Shown: positions 1-6,369, numbered from the stretch's first letter. The stretch is DNA of 6,832 nucleotides from JBECKR01 sp040235415 (GCA_040235415.1 JBECKR010000021.1:1-6832), one strand, 5' to 3'. Numbers and translations: made by a program. Notes: generated by a model from the sequence alone, not told the origin.

Positions 1-170
1 CGCAGCGCGACTTTCCCTCTGCCCTTCGCACGCTTCAGCCACTGACAGACAGCGGCTCGACTGACGTGCAACTCGCGGGCGATGTCCGCCTGGGGCACGC
101 CCTTTCGATACAACGCCAGGGCTTGAAAGCGACGGTCTTCGAACGTGGCGGCGTCTCGCTTCTCTCGCAT
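1..170 (-). CDS. IS630-type transposase, N-terminal part (cut by left edge)
   Basis: The gene starts with ATG at 170 and runs off the left end of the window, so only 56 complete codons are visible. The peptide begins MREKRDAATFEDRRFQALAL and continues with a helix-turn-helix of the homeodomain-like kind at about residues 15-48 (YRKGVPQADIARELHVSR, then VCQWLKRAKGRG). This arrangement is typical of the N-terminal DNA-binding domain of IS630/Tc1-mariner-type transposases, which bind the element ends and insert at TA dinucleotides; the DDE catalytic domain would lie outside the window. No good Shine-Dalgarno precedes the ATG, and an in-frame TTG lies 21 nt upstream, so the start is not certain. 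The domain could also belong to a stand-alone HTH regulator, but the wording of the helix region and the neighbouring recombinase relic favour a transposase. Whether the gene is intact cannot be judged. Confidence 0.72.
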   Translation of the reverse strand, partial: MREKRDAATFEDRRFQALALYRKGVPQADIARELHVSRAAVCQWLKRAKGRGKVAL

Positions 171-235
171 GGCGAGACGATACCACGTCAAACGTTCCGT
201 GTTAAGACAATAATGCGGCAATCAGTAGTCTAGCG
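1..235 (-). mobile_element. End of an IS630-like insertion sequence (boundary inferred)
   Basis: The 5' side of the transposase gene should be followed within about 30-100 nt by the terminal inverted repeat of the element. The stretch 181-235 is markedly more AT-rich than its surroundings (for example gttaagacaataatgcggc at 201-219) and separates the transposase from the next gene, so the element end probably lies in it. A TA dinucleotide, the expected IS630 target, occurs at 231-232 within gtctagcgac. The matching opposite end is outside the window, so neither the inverted repeat nor the target duplication can be confirmed and the coordinate is approximate. Confidence 0.38.
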
Positions 236-269
236 ACATTGGGTCGGGGCGATCACGCGGGATGAACCC

Positions 270-479
270 ATGGCCAAGCTCTTGAACGAAGACGGCTGGC
301 GGCGGATCGGCGAGGCCCGCGACGCGTTCGATAAGGCAGAAGCTGTCTCCCGTTCCGAAGCGAGAGCGGCCTTCGAGGGTCGCGGGAACCGGGAGCGGTG
401 GAAGAAGGCACCGCTCGCGGAGCGTGAGGCGTGGGAAAAGTACTGGACGATCTCCAACGAGTACTTCGAGCGTCTCTAG
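270..479 (+). CDS. Small charged hypothetical protein (69 aa)
   Basis: I do not recognise this protein. It is 69 residues long, has no signal peptide or membrane segment, and is rich in Glu, Arg, Lys and Ala. The pattern suggests two or three amphipathic helices, with a Trp/aromatic-rich C-terminal helix (about residues 43-69, including EREAWEKYWT and NEYFERL). A GGGA at 260-263, six bases before ATG 270, may serve as ribosome binding site. It lies directly beyond the putative insertion-sequence end and 53 nt before another small gene on the same strand. Third codon positions are mostly G/C but clearly less so than in the metabolic genes further right, which fits an accessory origin. That the reading frame looks like a soluble folded protein supports a real gene, but without homologues this stays uncertain. 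Confidence 0.5.
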   Translation: MAKLLNEDGWRRIGEARDAFDKAEAVSRSEARAAFEGRGNRERWKKAPLAEREAWEKYWTISNEYFERL

Positions 480-532
480 AGTCCGCGCATCCCGAGAGTC
501 GTGCACTTCGCCGACACGTAGGGGGGGAATCC

Positions 533-733
533 ATGAGCCAATCCGGCTTCGTCGCACGGGGTGCGTTCGCCGTCGTCATTCCGCTTGTTCTCGGCGTTGC
601 TCGGCTGATCCACACTGCGACCGGGAAAGCTGCCTCGAGTGACTACGCGACCTTCGGGTGGATTCTCGTGCTGTCAGCGATCGCCACCCTCATTGCGATG
701 GCAGTGAAGTCTGAGAAGCGGCCCGGGAACTAG
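533..733 (+). CDS. Small two-helix membrane protein of unknown function (66 aa)
   Basis: The start is set at ATG 533 because a purine-rich GGGGGGGA (521-528) stands just before it; the open frame extends further upstream to 431 but that part overlaps the previous gene and reads as non-membrane filler. The 66-residue product begins MSQSGFVARG and has two hydrophobic segments, about residues 8-26 (AFAVVIPLVLGVARLI) and 40-58 (FGWILVLSAIATLIAMAV). They are joined by a short polar loop with GKAASSDYAT, and the protein ends in a basic tail (KSEKRPGN). This is the shape of a small inner-membrane protein with both ends on the same side. No family is recognised. It follows the 69-aa gene after 53 nt and may be co-transcribed with it. 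Codon use is less GC-biased than in the core genes. Confidence 0.5.
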   Translation: MSQSGFVARGAFAVVIPLVLGVARLIHTATGKAASSDYATFGWILVLSAIATLIAMAVKSEKRPGN

Positions 734-1080
734 GCCTACCCTACCCTCCCAGGTCACCAGGACGACCGCTCCGCCAGCGGTCGCGCTGCCGTGTTCGACC
801 AATCCGGCCCTCGCCGGTGCCAAATTCCGAAGCTACCGCTGCCGGAGCTCGACCCGCCGATGCGGGCAGGTGGTGCGCACGCCGCCGGATTGAAGGTGGT
901 CGCCGTCCGAGGTAAGTTCCTCGAGCCGGCGTCGGACGGGCGTTCCTGATCGACGGCAAGCCGCTGATTGCGTTCCAGGAGGCGAAGAGCCGGCGGTCGA
1001 GAAACTACCGGCGGCCGTCGGATCGGACGCTCCGCGACGCGGCGAGGCCGAACCGAGTGCGGGCGCGGTGCGCCACGGGG
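734..1080. other. Gene-poor stretch, possibly eroded coding sequence
   Basis: No convincing gene is visible here. On the plus strand, one frame stays open from 734 to a stop at 947-949. A second frame, one base off, then reads a stretch at about 943-1074 containing AKSRRSRNYRRPSDRTLRD. This vaguely resembles the basic beta-strand segment (K-S-R-R...PL.DRT...L) that precedes the HxxR box in tyrosine recombinases, and the order fits because the HxxR relic follows directly. No box I arginine motif could be found, so assigning this stretch to the recombinase relic is a guess. The minus-strand open frames are Arg/Pro-rich and look like GC-driven shadows. Confidence 0.3.
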
Positions 1081-1081
1081 A

Positions 1082-1264
1082 TGGAGCGCCGAGTTCGAGC
1101 GGATGGCGGACGGTCCGACCGGGGTCCCCTTCCATGCGACGCGACACATCTTCGATTCCGACTAAGTCATGAGGGGCGGTAGCTCGTTCGACCGCCGCCG
1201 AATCTGCGACTGGAGCGACTTCGCGATAGCGGAGCGCGTGTACGGTCACCTGTCCAAGGGGTAA
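1082..1264 (+). pseudogene. Decayed tyrosine recombinase/integrase, C-terminal fragment
   Basis: One reading frame, interrupted by a single in-frame TAA (1163-1165), reads like the C-terminal catalytic end of a phage-type integrase. Before the stop it gives WSAEFERMADG, then GVPFHATRHIFDSD, where HATRH matches the HxxR-H box II (usually HDLRHTFAS). After the stop the same frame gives VMRGGSS, then CDWSDFAIAERVYGHLSKG and a natural TAA at 1262-1264. This matches the usual order VM.G......LGHS.I..T.RVYGHL: Trp at 1211-1213 takes the place of the His/Trp of box III, and Tyr at 1241-1243 would be the nucleophile. The spacing between HxxR and Tyr is normal for the family to within about one residue, so the frame match is unlikely to be chance. 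The box I arginine and the N-terminal domains are not recognisable upstream. A truncated, nonsense-interrupted copy like this should be inactive, and marks an old integration event. Confidence 0.6.
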
Positions 1265-1305
1265 CTCCGGAAGGCGATCGGGCTCCACGACCCCGCCGCC
1301 GCGGC

Positions 1306-1333
1306 CTGATCGTCTCCCCCGCTCTGCTACCAT
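1306..1333 (+). promoter_or_regulatory. Putative extended -10 promoter for the NFACT-R gene
   Basis: TGCTACCAT (1325-1333) fits an extended -10 element (TGnTAnnnT), with hexamer TACCAT at 1328-1333. A weak -35 candidate, CTGATC at 1306-1311, lies 16 nt upstream. Transcription would start around 1340, only about five bases before the ATG at 1345, and no Shine-Dalgarno site is present. This is inferred from sequence pattern alone. Confidence 0.35.
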
Positions 1334-1344
1334 GCCGCCCCGTC

Positions 1345-1734
1345 ATGGGGAGCAAGGGCAGGGGCTACCGCACGTTTCGGGCGGACGGGTTCGAGATCCT
1401 CGTCGGCCGCGCCGACGAGGACAACGACGCCCTGACGTTCGACGTCGCCGAGCCGCGCGACTTCTGGCTGCACGTCGCGGGCTGCCCCGGGAGCCACGTC
1501 GTGATCCGGAACCCCGACGGGCTCCCCGATCCGCCGCGGGAGGTCGCCGAGCGCGCGGCAAAGCTCGCGGCGTGGTACTCCAAGGCGCGCAATGCACGGG
1601 GGAAGGTCGAGGTGCACCTCTGCCGCGTGGCCGACGTCAGCAAGCCGCGGGGGTTCAAGCGCGGCGAGGTCGCGCTCCGGAGCTGGCGGGCGGTTCGGGT
1701 CTACGTCCCGGAGCGCGTCGACGAGCCCGAGTGA
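1345..1734 (+). CDS. Stand-alone NFACT-R (DUF814) domain protein
   Basis: This 129-residue protein is almost entirely one NFACT-R domain. Recognisable pieces are DGFEILVGRADEDNDALTF (residues 14-32), DFWLHVAGCPGSHVVIR (39-55; the WLHV...PGSHVVIR core is diagnostic), a helix AAKLAAWYSKAR (71-82), and the closing strand region with KVEVHLCRVADVSKPRG (87-103) and SWRAVRVYVP (113-122). In full-length NFACT proteins (RqcH/Rqc2/NEMF, and FbpA of Gram-positives) this domain follows NFACT-N, HhH and coiled-coil parts and contributes to tRNA/ribosome binding in ribosome-associated quality control. Those parts are absent here, so the protein cannot by itself do the C-terminal tailing of RqcH; an RNA-binding role is an inference from the domain. 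ATG 1345 is chosen because the domain starts right after it. No Shine-Dalgarno is seen. The ferredoxin gene follows after 29 nt. Confidence 0.85.
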   Translation: MGSKGRGYRTFRADGFEILVGRADEDNDALTFDVAEPRDFWLHVAGCPGSHVVIRNPDGLPDPPREVAERAAKLAAWYSKARNARGKVEVHLCRVADVSKPRGFKRGEVALRSWRAVRVYVPERVDEPE

Positions 1735-1756
1735 CGCCGCCGCGGCGTGCTACAGT
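1731..1756 (+). promoter_or_regulatory. Putative extended -10 promoter giving a leaderless ferredoxin mRNA
   Basis: TGCTACAGT (1748-1756) again fits TGnTAnnnT. The hexamer TACAGT ends at 1756, and a start seven or eight bases on would fall exactly on the ATG at 1764, so the transcript would be leaderless, in agreement with the lack of a Shine-Dalgarno site. A GTGACG at 1731-1736 resembles a -35 but its 14-nt spacing is too short. A small G/C palindrome (CGCCGCCGCGGCG, 1735-1747) lies between the NFACT-R stop and this element and may act as a weak attenuating hairpin. Confidence 0.38.
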
Positions 1757-1763
1757 TCGGCGC

Positions 1764-2144
1764 ATGGGAGAGAAGGACGATCTCCGCAAGGCGCGGCGCA
1801 AGGTCGCGAAGCTCGGGACCGCGGCCGCCTGCCGGCACGTTTTCCTGTGCGTCGACATCGACGAGTCCGGTTGCGCCGGCACGAAGAAGATGCGCCGCGC
1901 GTGGACGCATCTGCGCGAGCGGCTGAAGACGCTCGAGCGCTCCGGCGGCCCGCGCGTGCTGCGCACCGCGACGCGCTGCTTCGGCGTCTGCCGTGCGGGT
2001 CCGATCGCGGTCGTGTACCCGGACGGCGTGTGGTACGGCGGCTGCTCCCCCGAGGTGCTCGACCGGATCGTCGACGAGCACCTCGTCGAGGGGCGGATCG
2101 TCGAGGACCACGTCCTGCACCGTCCCGACCCGCCGCGCTCGTGA
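1764..2144 (+). CDS. Thioredoxin-like [2Fe-2S] ferredoxin
   Basis: The 126-residue product has the features of the thioredoxin-fold [2Fe-2S] ferredoxins (Shethna-type, as in Aquifex and the NuoE/HoxE-like fold), cytoplasmic electron carriers of one iron-sulfur cluster. After a basic N-terminal tail comes strand RHVFLCVD (24-31) with Cys29 and then Cys37 (ESGCAG). A helix follows (about 41-59), then the second pair in TRCFGVCRAGP (Cys72 and Cys76, the C-x3-C of the family), strand IAVVYPDGVWYGG (81-93), and a C-terminal helix (about 95-108). Cys29, 37, 72 and 76 are the likely ligands. The first pair is spaced C-x7-C, shorter than in the Aquifex protein. Two further cysteines, 23 and 94, are not expected ligands. 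The start is fixed by ATG 1764 and the nearby -10-like element. It follows the NFACT-R gene on the same strand. The partner enzyme is not identifiable from context. Confidence 0.85.
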   Translation: MGEKDDLRKARRKVAKLGTAAACRHVFLCVDIDESGCAGTKKMRRAWTHLRERLKTLERSGGPRVLRTATRCFGVCRAGPIAVVYPDGVWYGGCSPEVLDRIVDEHLVEGRIVEDHVLHRPDPPRS

Positions 2145-2170
2145 AAACGGCCGCCCCGGAGGGCGGCCGT
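2144..2170 (-). terminator. Intrinsic terminator of the icd-mdh operon
   Basis: A perfect 10-bp stem, ACGGCCGCCC (2147-2156) and GGGCGGCCGT (2161-2170), encloses the 4-nt loop CGGA. Read on the minus strand the stem is followed directly by TTTT, as expected for a rho-independent terminator about 35 nt beyond the mdh stop codon. On the plus strand the bases after the stem are CTTCGTCGTG, a poor U-tract, so it should work less well for the ferredoxin gene, whose stop codon (2142-2144) abuts it. It sits between two converging genes and probably limits read-through in both directions. Confidence 0.8.
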
Positions 2171-2205
2171 CTTCGTCGTGTGGGGCATCGGCGCGGACCG
2201 GGGCT

Positions 2206-3132
2206 TCAGACCGCGAGCTTTTCCTGTTGCGACTTCACGCCCGCCGCCGAGTTTCGCAGCATGGCGGTCTCGTCCTCGCTGAGCTTGACCTCGAGGATCT
2301 TCTCGACGCCCTTCGCGCCGAGGACGACCGGGACCCCGACGTACGTGTCGGAGATGCCGTACTCGCCCTCGAGGTACGCCGCGCAGGGCAGGATCTTCTT
2401 CTTGTCGTGCACGATCGACTCGACCATCTCGACCGCCGCCGCGGCGGGCGCGTAGTACGCCGACCCGGTCTTGAGCAGCGCGACGATCTCGCCGCCGCCG
2501 CCGGCGGTCCGCTTCACGAGGGCGTCGATCCGGTCCTGCGGGAGGAGCTCCGGCAGCGGGACCCCGCCGACCGTCGCGAGCCGCGGGAGCGGCACCATGG
2601 CGTCGCCGTGGCCGCCGAGTACGAGGGCGTTGACGCTCTCGACCGAGACGCCGAGCTCCATCGCGATGAACGACCGGAAGCGCGCCGTGTCGAGGATGCC
2701 CGCCATGCCGACGACGCGCTCCTTCGGCCATCCCGTGACCTTCTTCGCGGCGTAGCACATGACGTCGAGCGGGTTGGAGACCACGACCAAGACCGCGTTC
2801 GGCGAGCTCCTCTTGATCTCCTTGGCGCAGGCCGCGACGATGTCGGCGTTCTTGTTCTGCAGGTCGTCGCGGCTCATGCCCGGCTTGCGCGCCAGCCCGG
2901 CGGTCATGACGACGATGTCGGACCCCGCGGTGTCCTTGTAGTCGTTCGTGCCGCGCACGGCCGAGTCGAACCCCAGCACCGGCGAGGCCTCGAACAGGTC
3001 GAGTCCCTTGCCTTGCGGAATCCCCTCGAGGATGTCGATCAGCACGACGTCGCCGAGCTCCTTCATGGCGCAGCCCATCGCAACGTGCTCGCCGACGTGT
3101 CCCGCTCCGATCACCGTGATCTTCTTTCTCAT
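2206..3132 (-). CDS. mdh: Malate dehydrogenase (LDH-like, NAD-dependent)
   Basis: This 308-residue enzyme interconverts malate and oxaloacetate with NAD(H) in the TCA cycle. The N-terminal Rossmann fold shows GAGHVG (9-14), and Asp33 (VLIDI) at the end of the second strand favours NAD over NADP. The substrate side shows Arg82 and Arg88 in the mobile loop (GLARKPGMSRDD), Asn120 in VSNPLDV, catalytic Asp148 with substrate-binding Arg151 (GILDTARFR), and catalytic His175 (LGGHGDAMVPL). Arg82 in the loop, where lactate dehydrogenases carry Gln, indicates malate specificity. The length and the GMAGILD/GGHGD wording match the LDH-like (type 3) malate dehydrogenases of many bacteria rather than the E. 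coli type. ATG 3132 has a Shine-Dalgarno GAGGAG seven bases upstream (3140-3145). It lies only 15 nt after the icd stop, so the two genes form an operon. Nothing appears missing. Confidence 0.97.
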   Translation of the reverse strand: MRKKITVIGAGHVGEHVAMGCAMKELGDVVLIDILEGIPQGKGLDLFEASPVLGFDSAVRGTNDYKDTAGSDIVVMTAGLARKPGMSRDDLQNKNADIVAACAKEIKRSSPNAVLVVVSNPLDVMCYAAKKVTGWPKERVVGMAGILDTARFRSFIAMELGVSVESVNALVLGGHGDAMVPLPRLATVGGVPLPELLPQDRIDALVKRTAGGGGEIVALLKTGSAYYAPAAAAVEMVESIVHDKKKILPCAAYLEGEYGISDTYVGVPVVLGAKGVEKILEVKLSEDETAMLRNSAAGVKSQQEKLAV

Positions 3133-3147
3133 GGTCGCTCTCCTCGC

Positions 3148-4383
<1,236 letters not shown>

Positions 4384-4417
4384 CGTTGTCTCCTTTCGAT
4401 GCGGCGGGAACGCCTTT

Positions 4418-4442
4418 CGGTCCCCCCGGCCGGGGTCGACCG
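4418..4442 (-). other. Hairpin in the icd leader
   Basis: CGGTC (4418-4422) can pair with GACCG (4438-4442), and inside them CCCC (4424-4427) with GGGG (4432-4435), leaving a GGCC loop and a small internal bulge. On the icd transcript this stem would end about 21 nt before the Shine-Dalgarno site. It could affect mRNA stability or translation, but in so GC-rich a region a structure of this size can arise by chance, and it matches no riboswitch I know. Confidence 0.3.
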
Positions 4443-4498
4443 GAACCGCGGGATCGAGCCACGCGCGGACGAAAACGGTCGATCCGATGGGGATTCGC

Positions 4499-4528
4499 AG
4501 ACTAGCACCCGCCGTTTCGGAGTGTCAA
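4499..4528 (-). promoter_or_regulatory. Sigma70-type promoter of icd-mdh
   Basis: Read on the minus strand, TTGACA (4528-4523) is a perfect -35 hexamer, followed after 18 nt by TAGTCT (4504-4499) as -10. Transcription should begin near 4491 and give a leader of roughly 110 nt before the GTG of icd. The pair lies in the gap between the ABC permease stop (4562) and icd, which is where a promoter is needed. A 13-nt palindrome, GACCGCTGCGGTC at 4541-4553, sits just upstream of the -35 and might be a regulator site. Confidence 0.65.
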
Positions 4529-4561
4529 CGAACGGCAGAGGACCGCTGCGGTCGATTGCGA

Positions 4562-5368
4562 TCAGTACTGTACGAGCGAGCCCTCGCGCTTCGCGCGGCG
4601 GATGGCGACGCGCGACAGCGCGACGCCCGAAGGCAACAGCACGAGTGTCAGGAGCGCGAGCGCCGCGAGGTCGCCGCGCAGCTCCGCGAACGTCCTGCCC
4701 TGCAGCAGCGCCCCGCGGACGACCCGCAGCGACCAGGTGATCGGGAGGTAGTCGGAGACCGCGCGCAGCGCGTGGGGAAGCTGCTCGACGGGAAAGAACA
4801 CGGTCCCGAAGAAGGTCGTGAGCCCCGACAGCGCGAAGTTGATCGGATCGCCGCGCTTGAAGTACAGGATGAACGACGCCGACAGGATCCCGAGCCCCAC
4901 CGAGGACAGCATCGTCAGCAGGACGCCGAGCGCAACCGCGCCGAGGCTGTTGTAGTGCAGATGCACGCCGAACACGATCTGGGCGACGGTGAAGTACACC
5001 ACGACGCGAAAGCCGGCGTACGCGAAGTCCCAAGCGGCCGACGAGAAGATCACGAGCGAGGTCGGCGTCGGCGACACCAGCATCGCCTCGAGCGTGCCGA
5101 GCATCTGCTCGTTTCGGATCTTGGCCGAGAACGAGTACAGCGCCGTCGAGAAGTAGTACTGGAACGCCAGACCCACGAGGAGCCATTGGAACGGCGGGAT
5201 GCCGTCGAGTCCGGGCGTCGCGGGGTCGATCATCCCGGTCATGAAGTAGAACGCCGCCATCGAGAGCACGATCCCGAACACCTGCAGGAGGAACGCGAGC
5301 CGGTAGCTCACCTCCGACAGGAAGTCGCGCTTGAGGAAGGCCCACAGCTTCTCGAGCACCGGGATCAC
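4562..5368 (-). CDS. ABC-2 type transporter permease
   Basis: This 268-residue integral membrane protein is the permease of an ABC-2 type exporter. A cytoplasmic amphipathic N-terminus (LEKLWAFLKRDFLSEVSYR, 5-23) leads into about six membrane segments, near residues 24-43, 60-78, 107-133, 140-160, 168-184 and 231-251. Between the second and third lies RNEQMLGTLEAMLVSPT (85-101), the cytoplasmic coupling region typical of ABC-2 permeases. A second family feature is the re-entrant/periplasmic part FFPVEQLPHALRAVSDYLPI (191-210) followed by TWSLRVVRGALLQG. The start is GTG 5368, which overlaps the ATPase stop in a GTGA motif and has GGGGAG about eight bases upstream; a second in-frame GTG three codons later is possible. 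The open frame reaches further upstream but only as antisense-like Arg-rich sequence inside the ATPase gene. The substrate is not predictable. Confidence 0.92.
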   Translation of the reverse strand: MIPVLEKLWAFLKRDFLSEVSYRLAFLLQVFGIVLSMAAFYFMTGMIDPATPGLDGIPPFQWLLVGLAFQYYFSTALYSFSAKIRNEQMLGTLEAMLVSPTPTSLVIFSSAAWDFAYAGFRVVVYFTVAQIVFGVHLHYNSLGAVALGVLLTMLSSVGLGILSASFILYFKRGDPINFALSGLTTFFGTVFFPVEQLPHALRAVSDYLPITWSLRVVRGALLQGRTFAELRGDLAALALLTLVLLPSGVALSRVAIRRAKREGSLVQY

Positions 5369-6369
5369 GGCGCGGTCTCCCCGCTGTCCCCGGACTCGGC
5401 CTCGAGGATGCGCGCGAACGCCTCCTCGAGATCGGGCTCGACGCGGTCGCAACCGCGGATCTCGACCCCGAGTTCCAAGACGTCCCGCAACAGCCGGTCG
5501 AGCCGCTGCCCCTCCGAGAGTGCGACGCGAACGCGCCTGCCGCCCTCCGCCGCGTCCTCCGCGAGCACGCGGTAGGTCCGGCCGAGCACGTTCGGCCACT
5601 GCGAGACCTCGACCGTGAACACCCGATCCCGGACGCCCCAGCGCCGCACCGCGTCGACCGTCCCGACCTCGCGCACGACGCCGCGGACCAGGATCGCGAT
5701 GCGGTCGCACAGCGTCTCGGCCTCCTTGAGGTTGTGCGTCGCGAGCAGGATGGTCTTGCCGTCGCGGCCGCGGAGCTCCTCGAGGACGAAACGGCGGAGC
5801 GCGAGCGACGACGCCGGGTCGAGGCTGCGCGTCGGCTCGTCCATCAACAGGATCGGGGGGTCGTGCAGCAGCGCCCGCGCGATCGCCATGCGCTGCTTCA
5901 TTCCGGAGGAGTAGTCGGAGAACGGCCGGTCGGCGGCCCCGACCAGATCCACGCGCCGCAGCATCGCCTCGATCCGGGCCTCGCGCCGCTCCCGCGGGAC
6001 GTCGTACAGCACCGCGAAGAACCGGAGGTTCTCACGGCCCGACAGCCGCCAGTAAAACGACCGCTCGTCCGAGTTGACGAGCCCGATCCTCGGCTTGACG
6101 AGCCGCTCCTCGCGTACGTCGCGGCCCTCGACCCTCGCCGTCCCCTCGTCGGGGAGCACGAGACACGACAGGATCTTGAGGAGCGTGGTCTTCCCGGCGC
6201 CGTTCGGTCCGAGCAGCCCGAAGATCTCGCCACGTTCGACGGCGAGATCGACGCCCCGGAGCGCGCGGACGCGCTGCGGCGCCCGGAACGGCCGTGTCAC
6301 GAGCTCCCGGATCGACCGCTTCTTGACGAAGGTCTTGCGGAGGCCGGTGCCTTCGATCGCGAGCTGCAC
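5365..6369 (-). CDS. ABC transporter ATP-binding protein (ABC-2 exporter)
   Basis: The 334-residue protein powers the permease encoded directly downstream. Motifs in order: Walker A GPNGAGKTT (54-62), a Q-loop region NSDERSFYWRLSGREN (99-114) without the usual glutamine, signature YSSGMKQRM (143-151), Walker B ILLMDEPT (163-170; Asp167, Glu168), D-loop SLD (172-174) and switch His202 (ATHN). A C-terminal extension (about 230-334) resembles the accessory domain of NatA-type/ABC-2 export ATPases. The N-terminal stretch KKRSIRELVTRPFRAPQRV (16-34) precedes the Walker A strand, an insertion seen in polysaccharide- or drug-type exporters. GTG 6369 is taken as start since it lies right before the conserved IEGTGLRKTF and has AGGAG about ten bases upstream; the longer open frame adds a Pro/Arg-rich stretch that would overlap the TPR gene. 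Translation is probably coupled to the permease. Confidence 0.93.
   Translation of the reverse strand: MQLAIEGTGLRKTFVKKRSIRELVTRPFRAPQRVRALRGVDLAVERGEIFGLLGPNGAGKTTLLKILSCLVLPDEGTARVEGRDVREERLVKPRIGLVNSDERSFYWRLSGRENLRFFAVLYDVPRERREARIEAMLRRVDLVGAADRPFSDYSSGMKQRMAIARALLHDPPILLMDEPTRSLDPASSLALRRFVLEELRGRDGKTILLATHNLKEAETLCDRIAILVRGVVREVGTVDAVRRWGVRDRVFTVEVSQWPNVLGRTYRVLAEDAAEGGRRVRVALSEGQRLDRLLRDVLELGVEIRGCDRVEPDLEEAFARILEAESGDSGETAP

Noticed and set aside
222..557. Minus-strand open frames opposite the two small genes
   Set aside because: Composition is typical of complement frames, and the plus-strand frames have better starts and, for the second, clear membrane helices.
833..1333. A 166-codon minus-strand open frame in the gene-poor stretch
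   Set aside because: Arg/Pro/Ser-rich without recognisable motif, no ribosome binding site, and it runs antisense to the recombinase relic.
1735..1747. CGCCGCCGCGGCG palindrome as a terminator after the NFACT-R gene
   Set aside because: Only a six-base stem with a one-base loop and no T-tract; insufficient for an intrinsic terminator.
1332..1763. Upstream extension of the ferredoxin frame to 1332
   Set aside because: It overlaps the NFACT-R gene in another frame and is Arg/Pro-rich; the conserved fold begins shortly after ATG 1764.
5369..5710. N-terminal extension of the permease frame to 5710
   Set aside because: The extra 114 residues are Arg/Gly-rich, lie inside the ATPase gene and lack similarity to ABC-2 permeases; the GTGA overlap start gives a normal 268-aa protein.
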